A DNA stretch of 33,011 nt, from positions 1 through 33,011 of the forward strand of contig CAJUTQ010000065.1 in assembly GCA_910589265.1 (NCBI GenBank). The letters run 5' to 3'. The notes under the pieces were generated by a model, which saw nothing but the letters and a program-made list of their open reading frames with translations, did not search any database and was not told the DNA's origin. The position numbers and the translations under genes were made by a program. Positions 1 to 9,021 of this stretch are shown piece after piece (positions within the stretch are counted from its first letter, which is position 1; the number at the start of each line of letters is the position of its first letter). The DNA is from an uncultured Lachnospiraceae bacterium. GTDB lineage: Bacteria; Bacillota; Clostridia; Lachnospirales; Lachnospiraceae.

Positions 1-1
1 C

Positions 2-262
2 AGCCGCAAAAAAGTTGGAAAATATTCCCTTGGCATGAGGCAGAGGCTCGGTATTGCCCAGGCAATTATGGAAAACCCGGATATTTTGATTTTGGATGAA
101 CCAATGAACGGACTGGACAATCAGGGGGTAAACGATGTGCGAGAAATTCTTTTAGAATTAAAGAAAGAAGGAAAAACCGTCATACTTGCCAGTCATAATA
201 AAGAGGATATAGAGGTTTTGTGTGATACAGTATATGAGATGGAACATGGAAGACTGGTATAA
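2..262 (+). CDS. ABC transporter ATP-binding protein, C-terminal part (5' end outside window)
   Basis: The reading frame is open from the left edge, so only the last 86 or so residues of an ABC ATPase are present. The ABC signature (YSLGMRQRLG), a Walker B followed by the D-loop (LILDEPMNGLD) and the switch histidine (ILASHNKED) appear in the expected order. The protein stops shortly after the H-loop, so it lacks the long C-terminal extension of the BcrA-type ATPase near the other end of the window. The family energises export or permeation by a separate membrane subunit; no permease follows it here. The substrate cannot be told from this part. An apparent internal start at 35 is only the Met of the signature motif. 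Confidence 0.85.
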   Translation, partial: SRKKVGKYSLGMRQRLGIAQAIMENPDILILDEPMNGLDNQGVNDVREILLELKKEGKTVILASHNKEDIEVLCDTVYEMEHGRLV

Positions 263-1048
263 TGGAATGTGTCAGTTATGCAGACAATGCAATTTAAGAA
301 CAGGAGGGCGTGATACCTATTGACAAAATAGTAATTTTATCTTTTATCGTGGCTGTACAAAATACATCACTATTCTTGATGATTTAAGACTTTCGATTGA
401 CAGAGGCAGCAAATACTTCAAAAGCAATTATTCTCTCTGTACAGAATGCGAGCGTTACCATTCACGCTTGAAAAACACAAGGCAGGAACAGATGTGGGTT
501 AGAAACAAAGCGCCTGTTACGAACTTAAATACACTTGCTCATATCAGTTTATTAGCGGTTGCCGCAGTTACTACTCATTCAGGTCAGTCTTACCAAAGTC
601 TAAAAGCCGTAAAACGAACAGCGTAATCAAAACAATTCTATAGCGTCTTATTTTCGTAAGTTTTGGGCTTACGTTAGATTTGCTATGCCATAAAATCGCT
701 ACTTTTCATTTCGTGGAAGTTGACTACCAAATCCTACCTTTTCTAATGATGATATATTAAATATGTTTATACAAGCTAAAATGGAACGAATGCTTTTGAG
801 GAAAAGAGAGTTCTCAGGATTGTGCTGGATAATAGATATTATTAAAGATAGTTATGGTTTGCTTAGAAGGTATTTATTTAAAGAATTCTATGGACATCCT
901 TTACAATATGGAGGAAACCAGAACAGAATTACAGATGATGAAAATGTCGCAGATACAGTTGGAGGAGGCTTTGCTCCTTATTTTCTGTGGTAAATTATGT
1001 GATGATGTGCTATACTTGGAGGAACAAATCGGTAGTTGGAGGGATAAA
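263..1048. other. Accessory region with decayed coding sequence
   Basis: About 790 bases lie between the ABC ATPase and the RibD-like gene without a convincing intact gene. It holds a transposase-like C-terminal fragment (324-626) with no start codon. Two overlapping open frames follow, roughly 644-993 and 854-1048, with no recognisable family and no clear ribosome binding site. The second is in frame with the RibD-like gene and only looks like an N-terminal extension of it. I read this as leftover mobile DNA plus leader sequence rather than functional genes. Confidence 0.5.
324..626 (+). pseudogene. Probable DDE transposase remnant, C-terminal fragment
   Basis: An open frame of about 100 codons lacks a plausible start, because a stop at 321-323 precedes it. 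The translation contains CERYHSRLK, resembling the terminal Y..R..E......K block of IS4/IS1182-like transposases. It is followed by a hydrophobic helix (NLNTLAHISLLAVA) like the C-terminal helix of that group. It ends in a basic tail and a TAA at 624-626. The N-terminal catalytic part is missing, so it cannot be functional. The assignment is pattern-based from memory of the family and is moderately uncertain. Confidence 0.35.
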
Positions 1049-1729
1049 ATGGATAGACCTATTACAACATTATTTATGCTAATGTCTGTTGATGGCAAAA
1101 TCAGCACTGGGGCATCAGATAATTTAGACGTGGATAAGGACTTTCCTAAAATTGTAGGAGTTAAAGAAGGATTACATCAATATTATGAAATAGAGCAGAC
1201 AACAGATTTATGGTCCCTTAATTCTGGAAGAGTGCAAGCCAAAATTGGTATTAATACAGCAGACATGCCGAATAAAACGCCTGTCTCCTTTGTTATAATT
1301 GATAATAAACATTTAAAGGAACATGGCATTCGTTATTTTTGTGCTTTATCAAAACAATTTGTGTTGGTTACATCCAACGAAAAACATCCGGCATTTGAAA
1401 TGGAAGAAGATAATCTCCATATCATATATCAAAATGAACTATCTCTGAAGGATGTTCTTACAAAACTCAAAGCAGAATATAGTTGTGAGAGAATAACGAT
1501 ACAAACTGGTGGTACATTAAACGAACGGTTTCTTCGTGAAAAACTGATGGATTATATTGATATTGTCGTAGCACCTGTATTAGTTGGTGGTAAAGATACA
1601 TCCACATTAATAGATGGAGACTCCTTATTGTCAGAAAGGGAATTATCAAAATTAGGTGTGCTGAAATTGCAAGAATGTGTAGTTTTGGAGAACTCATATA
1701 TAAGATTACGCTATGAGGTAATTCATTGA
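1049..1729 (+). CDS. RibD C-terminal / dihydrofolate-reductase-like protein
   Basis: The 226-residue product begins with RPITTLFMLMSVDGKIS, the typical opening of the RibD_C reductase fold. It keeps the late glycine-rich stretch (IQTGGTLNERFL) and the VAPVLVGGKDTSTL segment that binds NADPH in this family. Members reduce pterin- or pyrimidine-like substrates, and many stand-alone copies have unknown substrates; no deaminase domain or other riboflavin gene is nearby. ATG 1049 is preferred because GGAGGG ends about six bases upstream. The frame stays open back to 854, but that stretch has no family resemblance. It sits in an accessory stretch and may be acquired. Confidence 0.75.
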   Translation: MDRPITTLFMLMSVDGKISTGASDNLDVDKDFPKIVGVKEGLHQYYEIEQTTDLWSLNSGRVQAKIGINTADMPNKTPVSFVIIDNKHLKEHGIRYFCALSKQFVLVTSNEKHPAFEMEEDNLHIIYQNELSLKDVLTKLKAEYSCERITIQTGGTLNERFLREKLMDYIDIVVAPVLVGGKDTSTLIDGDSLLSERELSKLGVLKLQECVVLENSYIRLRYEVIH

Positions 1730-1822
1730 CAGCTTTTAGTTTATCAGAAAAATATGGTTGCAAAGCAATCTTACGCTTTAGGGCCTTTGGAACGTTTATT
1801 TTACAAGGGTTTGAAGTGGTAA
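1730..1822 (+). pseudogene. Possible membrane-protein C-terminal scrap (DUF418-like)
   Basis: Directly after the RibD-like stop, the same frame continues for 30 codons to a TAA at 1820-1822. It encodes YALGPLERLFYKGLKW, which resembles the GPLE(W/R)LxRxLTY-type tail that ends DUF418 membrane proteins. It has no start codon of its own and no upstream coding sequence. The likeliest reading is a fossil of a gene replaced by the preceding insertion. This is a weak, memory-based match. The rest of the gap to 2058 shows nothing recognisable except the leader of the next gene. Confidence 0.22.
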
Positions 1823-2058
1823 GAATGACACCTATGAATATAAAAATCTGCAAAAAACAATCAAACATTTAACAATAATGTTATGGTATAGGGAATAGAA
1901 TTATTTGCCATGATGAAGTATACATGTTAGAATGAAAGAAATGCCATATGTTCCCAGCAGAGGAAAAAGAAAGGCCATTGTACAAAGCGGTAAGGAGGCC
2001 AAGAGTTCATTCCTGTTCTTTTATGGCTGGAAATAAAGGGAAATGAGGAGGACAAACA

Positions 2059-3225
2059 ATGTTAGGAAATTTTACTTATGTAAATGCAACAAAATTATAT
2101 TTTGGGGAAAATTCATTAACATTTTTAAAAGGAGAATTAGAGAAATATGGAAAAAATATACAGCTCGTTTATGGAGGGGGCTCTATAAAGAAAAATGGTA
2201 TTTATGATAAAGTCTTGGAGATTCTCCATGAAGGGGGAAAGAATGTTTTTGAAGATCCAGGGGTCATGCCTAATCCTACAGTAGAAAAATTGTATGAAGG
2301 ATGTAAGATCGCAAAGGACAATCAGGTAGATCTTATTCTTGCAGTAGGAGGAGGTTCTGTCTGTGACTATGCAAAGGCAGTCTCTGTTGGTGCATGGTGT
2401 GAGGAAGATCCCTGGGACAAGTATTACTTGCGCATGGAGGATGTGGACAATCAAATTATCCCTGTGGGATGTATATTGACAATGGTGGGAACTGGTTCAG
2501 AAATGAATGGCGGTTCTGTCATTACAAATCATGAAAGTAAGTTGAAGATTGGCCATGTGTTTGGGGAGAATGTATTTCCAAAATTTTCTATTTTAAATCC
2601 TACCTATACTTATACACTGCCTCAGTATCAAATGGTTGCAGGCTTTTTTGATATTATGTCTCATATTTTGGAGCAATATTTTTCAGGGGAAGATGACAAT
2701 ACGTCAGACTATATTATGGAAGGACTTTTGAAATCTTTAATTCACAGTTCGAGAATTGCAGTGAAAAATCCTAAAGACTATGAAGCGCGCAGCAATATTA
2801 TGTGGATTGCTACATGGGCGCTTAACACATTAGTGGCAAAGGGAAAAAGAACGGACTGGATGGTACACATGATAGGACAGTCTATTGGAGCTTATACAGA
2901 TGCAACGCATGGCATGACACTTTCTGCCGTTTCCATGGCATATTACCGACATATTTGTCCTTATGGTATGGCTAAGTTTGCCCGTTATGGGATAAATGTA
3001 TGGAATGTAAACCCAGAGGGAAAGACAGAGGAAGAAATTGCAGCAGAAGGTCTAAGATGTATGGAGAGCTATATGAAGGAGATTGGACTTGTGATGAACA
3101 TCAAGGATCTGGGAGTAACTGAGGAAATGCTAGATTCCATTGCCAAGGGAACCTTTATTATGAAGGGAGGCTATAAAGTGCTGACCAAAGATGAAGTTGT
3201 AGAAATTTTAAAAGAGAGTATGTAA
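2059..3225 (+). CDS. Iron-containing alcohol dehydrogenase (butanol dehydrogenase-like)
   Basis: This 388-residue protein is a full-length group III (iron-activated) alcohol dehydrogenase, close in architecture to clostridial BdhA/YqhD. The nucleotide-binding loop is AVGGGS at residues 95-100, followed by a GTGSEMN substrate/cofactor segment. The four metal ligands are visible: D198 and H202 (DIMSH), then H270 and H284 spaced 14 apart (HMIGQ...DATHG). It would reduce aldehydes to alcohols with NAD(P)H in the cytoplasm, reoxidising cofactor during fermentation. The start is fixed by GAGGAGG about eight bases upstream. It is monocistronic, ending in a strong terminator. The physiological substrate is not determinable from sequence. 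Confidence 0.93.
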   Translation: MLGNFTYVNATKLYFGENSLTFLKGELEKYGKNIQLVYGGGSIKKNGIYDKVLEILHEGGKNVFEDPGVMPNPTVEKLYEGCKIAKDNQVDLILAVGGGSVCDYAKAVSVGAWCEEDPWDKYYLRMEDVDNQIIPVGCILTMVGTGSEMNGGSVITNHESKLKIGHVFGENVFPKFSILNPTYTYTLPQYQMVAGFFDIMSHILEQYFSGEDDNTSDYIMEGLLKSLIHSSRIAVKNPKDYEARSNIMWIATWALNTLVAKGKRTDWMVHMIGQSIGAYTDATHGMTLSAVSMAYYRHICPYGMAKFARYGINVWNVNPEGKTEEEIAAEGLRCMESYMKEIGLVMNIKDLGVTEEMLDSIAKGTFIMKGGYKVLTKDEVVEILKESM

Positions 3226-3259
3226 ATAGAGTGGAGTCAATGAATTCTATGTCTTATTG

Positions 3260-3303
3260 AAAATAAGCCTATTTTTCTTTTCAAGAAATGTAGGCTTATT
3301 TTA
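3260..3303 (+). terminator. Rho-independent terminator after the alcohol dehydrogenase
   Basis: A perfect 12-base inverted repeat (AAAATAAGCCTA at 3260-3271 against TAGGCTTATTTT at 3291-3302) encloses a 19-base loop. Its right arm ends in a T-run. It separates the dehydrogenase from the downstream helicase operon. Confidence 0.85.
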
Positions 3304-3368
3304 TGTATTTTTTATAAAGGCCAAAGATAGAAAGTTTTAGACTGGCAGTTTTCTACAAAAATAACCAG

Positions 3369-3397
3369 TTTACACCTTTTTTCTCCTATGCTATGAT
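3369..3397 (+). promoter_or_regulatory. Sigma-A-type promoter of the nuclease-helicase operon
   Basis: TTTACA at 3369-3374 and TATGAT at 3392-3397 are separated by exactly 17 bases, each one mismatch from the vegetative consensus. A TG precedes the -10 box. The first gene begins 34 bases downstream. No obvious LexA-type (SOS) operator was noticed around it. Confidence 0.65.
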
Positions 3398-3431
3398 ACA
3401 TAAAAACAAAAGATAAAGGCAGGTAAAATGT

Positions 3432-6400
3432 ATGTATATAGGAGATTTACATATCCATTCCCACTATTCCAGGGCAACAAGTAAGGATTGTACCCTTGAG
3501 TCATTGGACATCCATGCCAGGAGAAAGGGAATCCAATTATTGGGAACAGGAGATTTCACCCATCCTGCATGGAGAAAGGAAATGTCAGAGAAGCTTATAT
3601 GTAAAGAAGAGGGTATCTATATTTTAAAGGAAGACCCCACAAAGGGGAAGATGCTTCCATGGGATCAGGGTCAGACCCATTTTGTTATTTCTGGTGAAAT
3701 TAGTTCCATATATAAAAAGGACGGTAAGGTGCGCAAGGTGCACAGTCTTATATTACTCCCCAGCATAGAAGACGGGGAAGTATTATCAAAAAAATTGGAA
3801 ACAGTTGGTAATCTTCATTCCGATGGAAGGCCTATTCTAGGCTTGTCCTGCCATGATCTACTGGAGATAACATTGGATGTCTGCCCAAAGGCAATCTATG
3901 TTCCTGCCCATATTTGGACTCCTCATTTTTCTCTTTTTGGTGCTTTTTCTGGCTTTGATACAGTGGAAGAATGTTTTGGAGATCTGGCTCCTTATATACA
4001 TGCTATGGAGACAGGATTATCTTCCGATCCCCCTATGAACTGGAGAATTTCTTCTTTGGACCGTTACCAGCTCATTTCTAATTCCGACGCTCATTCTCCG
4101 TCCAAGCTGGGGAGGGAGGCAAACCTGTTCGACACAGAAATGTCCTACACAGGGCTTTATGATGCCATTCAGTACGGAAAAGGGTTGGAGGGCACAATAG
4201 AATTTTTTCCAGAGGAGGGAAAATATCATTATGATGGACACCGAAAATGTCACTTATGTTTAAGCCCTGTTCAAACTCAAGGATATAAGGGAATATGTCC
4301 TGTATGTGGAAAAAAGCTGACAATTGGCGTTTCCCATCGGGTAGAACAGCTGGCAGACAGAGAGGAGGGATTTGTCAAAGAGAAGAGCAGGCCTTTTGAG
4401 AGTTTGATTCCTTTACAGGAAATCATTACGGCATCCATAGGCTTATCACCTTCTAGTAAGAAAGGAGTGGCCCAATACGAAGAGATGCTGGAAAAATTAG
4501 GAACAGAATTTGACATACTTCGTAAGGTGCCATTGGAAGATATCCGCAAAGGATTTGGCAATCTCCTTTCAGAAGGAATTCGAAGACTTAGGATGGGGGA
4601 GGTAAAGCGGTCTGCTGGATTTGATGGAGAATATGGCTCTATAGAGTTGTTTGAACCATGGGAAAGGAGCCAGTTAGAGGGACAGCTGGATTTTTTTGCT
4701 GGACTTGGTATCTCCATTCAAGAAGAAAAACAGAAAATGTCAGAGACTATTGGAAGAGAACATAAACATAAGGAGGAAAAAGGGAAAAATAAGGAATTGG
4801 AAGAGAGATCTATGCCAATCCAATTGAATGAAAGACAGAAGGAAGCAGCAACCATAGTTTCCAGAACTATAAGCATTATTGCAGGGCCGGGAACAGGAAA
4901 GACGAAAACTTTAGTTTCTAGAATATTACATTTATTAAAGGAAAGAAAAGTTCCCTCAACGGAAATTACAGCTCTTACCTTTACAAATCAGGCGGCAAAA
5001 GAATTAGAGGAAAGACTCAAAAATGACTTAGGCAAAAAGGGGAGGATAAGCCGGATGCAAATTGGTACATTCCACTCTATTTGTTTACAATTTTTGCAAG
5101 ATCAAGGGATGGAATTTTCCATAGTGGAAGAGTGGGAAGCATTGGAAATTGCTGAGAAAGTGTTAGAGGAAGTAGGGATAAAAAGAAAAGCATCTTCTTT
5201 CTTAAAAGATGTTTCAAGACGAAAGGCAGGAGAAAAAGAGGGAAAAGAATTGCCAGAGGAGGCCTTCCAAGCTTATCATAGGGTTTTAATGGAAAGAAAA
5301 TTATTGGATTTTGATGATTTATTGCTAACAACACTTTCTCTTCTTCAAGAGGATAAACAGGGGAAAATAAAGAGAAAGCAGTTTTCCTATTTACTTGTAG
5401 ATGAATTTCAGGATATAAACCAGGTACAGTATAAATTAATAAAAATGTGGAATCAAGGGGGAAAGGAGCTCTTTGTAATAGGAGATCCAGATCAGGCAAT
5501 TTATGGATTTCGAGGATCCCATGGGGCATGCTTTGAGAAATTACAAGAGGACTTTACAAATCTCATAAGGATCAGCCTTGTAGACAATTACCGTTCTACC
5601 CCTCAGATTCTTTCAGCTGCTCTGCCCCTTATTTCCAACAATAAGGGAATAGAAAGAAGGATGGAGGCTGTTAGAAAAGAAGGACCTCTCCTTCGTCTTG
5701 TGGAAACAAAAAGTTTTCAATCAGAAGCTTCCTTTGTAGCAAGAGAAATAAGCCGTCTCATAGGAGGGCTAGATATGCTTGATGCACAAGATAAGGGAGG
5801 GGAGAGGGAGGCTTCCCTTCTCCCTAGCTTTTCTGACATTGGAATTCTTTATAGAACCCACAGGCAGGGGGATGTGTTGGAAAAGGCGTTGAAAAAAGAA
5901 GGGATACCTTATATTGTAACAGGCAGGGACGATTTTTTGACAGAAAAAAATGTCAGGGGCAGTCTATGCTTTTTTCAGTATTTATTAAGTCCAGAAAAAA
6001 TTTTTCTTTTCCAAAGTGCAAAAAAGCTTTTATGGGATAGTGATGAAAGGAACTTATCCATAGAAGAGGCAGTGGAAAAATATAAGCTCCTTATAGGAAA
6101 AAAGAAGCTATCTTTCTTTTTGGAGAATTGGATAAAAGATATGGAAATGGAAGACGAAGGAATGAAGAAATTTGTGTCCATGGCTCCTTTCCATAAAAAG
6201 CTAGAAGATTTTTTAAACAGCTTAAGCAGAGGGACAGAAGGGGAGTTAAAAAGATGGGGAGGCAAGGGATACACATGGGATGCTGTCAACTTAATGACCT
6301 TCCATGGAGCTAAAGGATTAGAGTTTCGGGCAGTTATTCTCATTGGAGTAAATGAAGGAATTATTCCCCTTATCCACCAAAGGGGAGAAGAAAACCTGGA

Positions 6401-6581
6401 AGAAGAGAGAAGACTTTTTTATGTAGGTTTAACGAGGGCAAAGGAGGAGCTTGTTCTTGTCACATCAAAGGAACCTTCCCGTTTTTTAAAAGAAATACCA
6501 AAGGAGTACATGGAAAAAAAGGAAAGGGGAGGAGACAGAAGGTGGATAGAGGGTAGACAGATGAGTTTATTTGATAAATAA
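3432..6581 (+). CDS. Endonuclease Q-like PHP nuclease fused to a UvrD/PcrA-type helicase
   Basis: This is a 1049-residue fusion. Residues 1-400 or so form a PHP-type metal-dependent nuclease like endonuclease Q: HIHSHYS at 7-13, SDAHSPSKLG near 219, and a Cys4 zinc site at C273/C276/C289/C292. A charged linker (about 420-465) follows. The second half is a superfamily 1A helicase with Walker A GPGTGKT at 485-491, DEFQD at 657-661, GDPDQAIYGFRG, NYRST, TFHGAKGLEF and LFYVGLTRA near 1000. EndoQ enzymes nick 5' of deaminated bases and abasic sites; UvrD helicases unwind 3'-5'. The fusion would couple lesion incision to strand displacement (inference). It is the first gene of a three-gene operon. 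The helicase half is shorter than stand-alone PcrA, with a reduced 2B region. Confidence 0.88.
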   Translation: MYIGDLHIHSHYSRATSKDCTLESLDIHARRKGIQLLGTGDFTHPAWRKEMSEKLICKEEGIYILKEDPTKGKMLPWDQGQTHFVISGEISSIYKKDGKVRKVHSLILLPSIEDGEVLSKKLETVGNLHSDGRPILGLSCHDLLEITLDVCPKAIYVPAHIWTPHFSLFGAFSGFDTVEECFGDLAPYIHAMETGLSSDPPMNWRISSLDRYQLISNSDAHSPSKLGREANLFDTEMSYTGLYDAIQYGKGLEGTIEFFPEEGKYHYDGHRKCHLCLSPVQTQGYKGICPVCGKKLTIGVSHRVEQLADREEGFVKEKSRPFESLIPLQEIITASIGLSPSSKKGVAQYEEMLEKLGTEFDILRKVPLEDIRKGFGNLLSEGIRRLRMGEVKRSAGFDGEYGSIELFEPWERSQLEGQLDFFAGLGISIQEEKQKMSETIGREHKHKEEKGKNKELEERSMPIQLNERQKEAATIVSRTISIIAGPGTGKTKTLVSRILHLLKERKVPSTEITALTFTNQAAKELEERLKNDLGKKGRISRMQIGTFHSICLQFLQDQGMEFSIVEEWEALEIAEKVLEEVGIKRKASSFLKDVSRRKAGEKEGKELPEEAFQAYHRVLMERKLLDFDDLLLTTLSLLQEDKQGKIKRKQFSYLLVDEFQDINQVQYKLIKMWNQGGKELFVIGDPDQAIYGFRGSHGACFEKLQEDFTNLIRISLVDNYRSTPQILSAALPLISNNKGIERRMEAVRKEGPLLRLVETKSFQSEASFVAREISRLIGGLDMLDAQDKGGEREASLLPSFSDIGILYRTHRQGDVLEKALKKEGIPYIVTGRDDFLTEKNVRGSLCFFQYLLSPEKIFLFQSAKKLLWDSDERNLSIEEAVEKYKLLIGKKKLSFFLENWIKDMEMEDEGMKKFVSMAPFHKKLEDFLNSLSRGTEGELKRWGGKGYTWDAVNLMTFHGAKGLEFRAVILIGVNEGIIPLIHQRGEENLEEERRLFYVGLTRAKEELVLVTSKEPSRFLKEIPKEYMEKKERGGDRRWIEGRQMSLFDK

Positions 6582-6649
6582 AGTTACTTTTCACAAAATA
6601 TAAAATATAGTATTATAAAAGAAGATGGAACAGCATGGAGGAAAGACAG

Positions 6650-8989
6650 ATGCCAAGAATTATTGACAAAGGAATAAAAAAGAAGATGTCAAGGGGAATG
6701 ATACTTTATGAACAGGGTCAAGAGGTGAAGGAAATCCTCCTTTTACTTCAAGGAAAGGTAAGAGGAGAGGATGGAAATGAGAGAATAGAAATAAACGCTG
6801 GCGGTATTATTGGATTGATTGATGGCATTAGGAAAGAATACTTGTATCAATATAGTTTAGAAACGGATAGTTTGGTTTTAGTCTTTCCGTACGCTGATTT
6901 TCACAATGAAGTAAGGGAATTGGTTTTAGTAGGTTTTAGCTTAGGAGTGGCCAATGAAATGCTTGATTGCATTATGGGCCAGACAAGACATTTTTATGAG
7001 AAATATAATGGGTTAAAGCAGAAGGCTCAACAGCTTTACTCTGTTGTAAAAGAAGATTATGCTCTGTGTGAGAAAGTAAGTAAAGGATGCCTTGTACCTT
7101 TCGAAAAATCTCCGAAAATAGAAAATATGGTTCCCTTTGATGTAGAAGATACTCTTTTAAAGGAGCATGAGGATTACTTTGGAAGTCTTTCTATCATTCC
7201 TATGGAAATAAGGAATGCGTTTTTTATGGCAAATTCCTATATAACAGTAAAACATATGGAAGATTTAGTGATGATTGCTGGTGAAATGGAAGATTGCTAT
7301 GAAGAGGCAAAAAAGTATCTTGTAATACATGGGGAAAGGATTTTGGGAGAAGATAAGGAGAATCTTTTTTCACTATATACAAATTTAGTTCTAAATATAG
7401 GAAATCATTCAGAACATGTTCAACTTTTAAGAAAAAAAATAGACAAAATTGTTTCTTTAGCAAATAGCTATGAAGAAATAGAAAAGGAAACTACAAAGAA
7501 GTTGTGGGAACAATTTCTAGAAAGATTCCAGATGATGAGTGAAGCGGACAAAGAGATGGAGCTTCCAAAAGAAGGAAGATACAGCCCGGCTCAGATTGTG
7601 GAAGCAAAGAAAAACACTTCAGGAAGTTTGGTGGAGATTATTCAATATGCAGGAAGAGATATAGAAACTGCCAATGAATTCCGCGAAGCAGTGGAAGAGT
7701 TTATAAGCTTAGAAGACAAAAAGTCATCGACAGATAAGGCTAATAAACTAAGAAATACTATTGTGCAGCTCTATTATGTTTTTTATGAAGCTATTTTTTT
7801 CCGTTATATGGAGGAAAAGGAAAGTACAAAAATTCCCCCTTCTGTTTCTATGTTTTTAGACTATAGTTTTATGGATCAAAGACTGATTACAGAAGAACAG
7901 CTTTTAGAGCTTTATTATTTGAGACAGGAAGAAATAGAGCAGGAGGAGACTTTTTACCCTGTCTACACAATGAAAGAATGGCTTATAGAAATTTATGAAG
8001 GAAGGCAGGAGCCTTCCAAAAATGAAATGGACTTAGACTATGCGGCCTATTTGAGGGAAGAACAGAGATCTGGCTTAATTACAAAAAAAGAGGAAGAAGA
8101 GCTGAAAAAGGATTTCAAGGGCAAAGTTCATTTTGAGTTGATGAATATGTTAAAAGCTGCAAATAAAGTAACCCAAGGTCAGGTTCTAACCTTTTGCCCT
8201 ATTTTAAATACAGATCAGTCTCTAGAGAGAATGGATCAATTGTTCTTATCTAAAGAGAAAATTTCCAGGATGCTAGATCAGTGTCGAAATATTGATTACT
8301 CTTGCTTTTACCGCCCCATTTTATTTTGGGATACAGAACATGGTGTAGGCAAAGAGATCATTATGAAAGAGGTGCTTCCTATTACAATTCTACTTCCCAA
8401 TATTGGAACAAAGGCCTTAATGTGGCAGGAAATATCAGGGCTGAAAAAGGATACTCCTGCCCGATTTGCCTTTTCTTTATTTGAGAGAGAAGATTTAGAA
8501 AGACTTGTAGTAAATGTCATAGGCCAGTTTCGCTGGGAAATATGTAGGACAATCCAGGGCGTTTTCTGGAATGATATAAGAGAGAGATCCTTGACTTCAG
8601 AATATTTTGATTTTGCCCAGTTCTATAAAAAGAACAGAGATTTGACGCCTTTGGCAAAAGACAAAATCAGGCAGTCTCTGGCAAAAGCAAGAAACAGTTT
8701 CAAGGGATTATTTGTTCAGGACTATGTGTCGTGGATTTTATATGAGTCGAAAGGTTCCTCAAAATTAAATAAAATATGTAGGGAAATTTTATTTCAATAC
8801 TGCCCTTTTTCAAAAGATATAAGAGAAAAACTAAGACAGCATCCTGTTTTTCAGCCTCATATTGAGCGATTTGACAGAGAAATGGAAGAGAGCAGAAAAA
8901 AGGCAAAAAATTTGGAGAGTCTTTTAATTCGAAATAAAGGAAAGATAACAGAAGATTTGCAAAAGTACTTTGATTACTTGGAATTATAG
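6650..8989 (+). CDS. Uncharacterised ~780-residue protein with N-terminal cyclic-nucleotide-binding-like domain
   Basis: The first 105 residues or so resemble a cyclic nucleotide-binding beta-roll (MILYEQGQEVKEILLLLQGKV, later GGIIGLIDG). The phosphate-binding cassette with its conserved GE and RxA residues is not recognisable, so ligand binding is doubtful. The remaining 670 residues are mostly helical, rich in Glu and Lys, with no membrane segment, no helix-turn-helix at the end, and no motif I can place. It is not a normal CRP-type regulator, which would be about 220 residues. ATG 6650 is preferred over ATG 6635 because GGAGGA (6637-6642) lies seven bases upstream of 6650 and inside the longer form. 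It lies between the nuclease-helicase fusion and recQ (gaps of 68 and 32 bases), so a role in DNA metabolism or its control is inferred from context only. Confidence 0.8.
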   Translation: MPRIIDKGIKKKMSRGMILYEQGQEVKEILLLLQGKVRGEDGNERIEINAGGIIGLIDGIRKEYLYQYSLETDSLVLVFPYADFHNEVRELVLVGFSLGVANEMLDCIMGQTRHFYEKYNGLKQKAQQLYSVVKEDYALCEKVSKGCLVPFEKSPKIENMVPFDVEDTLLKEHEDYFGSLSIIPMEIRNAFFMANSYITVKHMEDLVMIAGEMEDCYEEAKKYLVIHGERILGEDKENLFSLYTNLVLNIGNHSEHVQLLRKKIDKIVSLANSYEEIEKETTKKLWEQFLERFQMMSEADKEMELPKEGRYSPAQIVEAKKNTSGSLVEIIQYAGRDIETANEFREAVEEFISLEDKKSSTDKANKLRNTIVQLYYVFYEAIFFRYMEEKESTKIPPSVSMFLDYSFMDQRLITEEQLLELYYLRQEEIEQEETFYPVYTMKEWLIEIYEGRQEPSKNEMDLDYAAYLREEQRSGLITKKEEEELKKDFKGKVHFELMNMLKAANKVTQGQVLTFCPILNTDQSLERMDQLFLSKEKISRMLDQCRNIDYSCFYRPILFWDTEHGVGKEIIMKEVLPITILLPNIGTKALMWQEISGLKKDTPARFAFSLFEREDLERLVVNVIGQFRWEICRTIQGVFWNDIRERSLTSEYFDFAQFYKKNRDLTPLAKDKIRQSLAKARNSFKGLFVQDYVSWILYESKGSSKLNKICREILFQYCPFSKDIREKLRQHPVFQPHIERFDREMEESRKKAKNLESLLIRNKGKITEDLQKYFDYLEL

Positions 8990-9021
8990 TCCAGAAAATA
9001 AGACAAAGGAGCAATGGTCAA

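Noticed and set aside
763..993. Plus-strand frame of 76 codons before the RibD-like gene, considered as a small gene or integrase N-terminus
   Set aside because: No ribosome site, no recognisable motif, and the overlapping frame is equally open. Treated as part of the decayed segment.
854..1048. N-terminal extension of the RibD-like protein
   Set aside because: The family homology starts at the Met encoded at 1049, and GGAGGG is placed correctly for that start.
4277..4717. Open frame of 146 codons antisense to the nuclease-helicase gene
   Set aside because: Opposite the zinc-site and linker region of a long conserved gene. No start signal and no family match.
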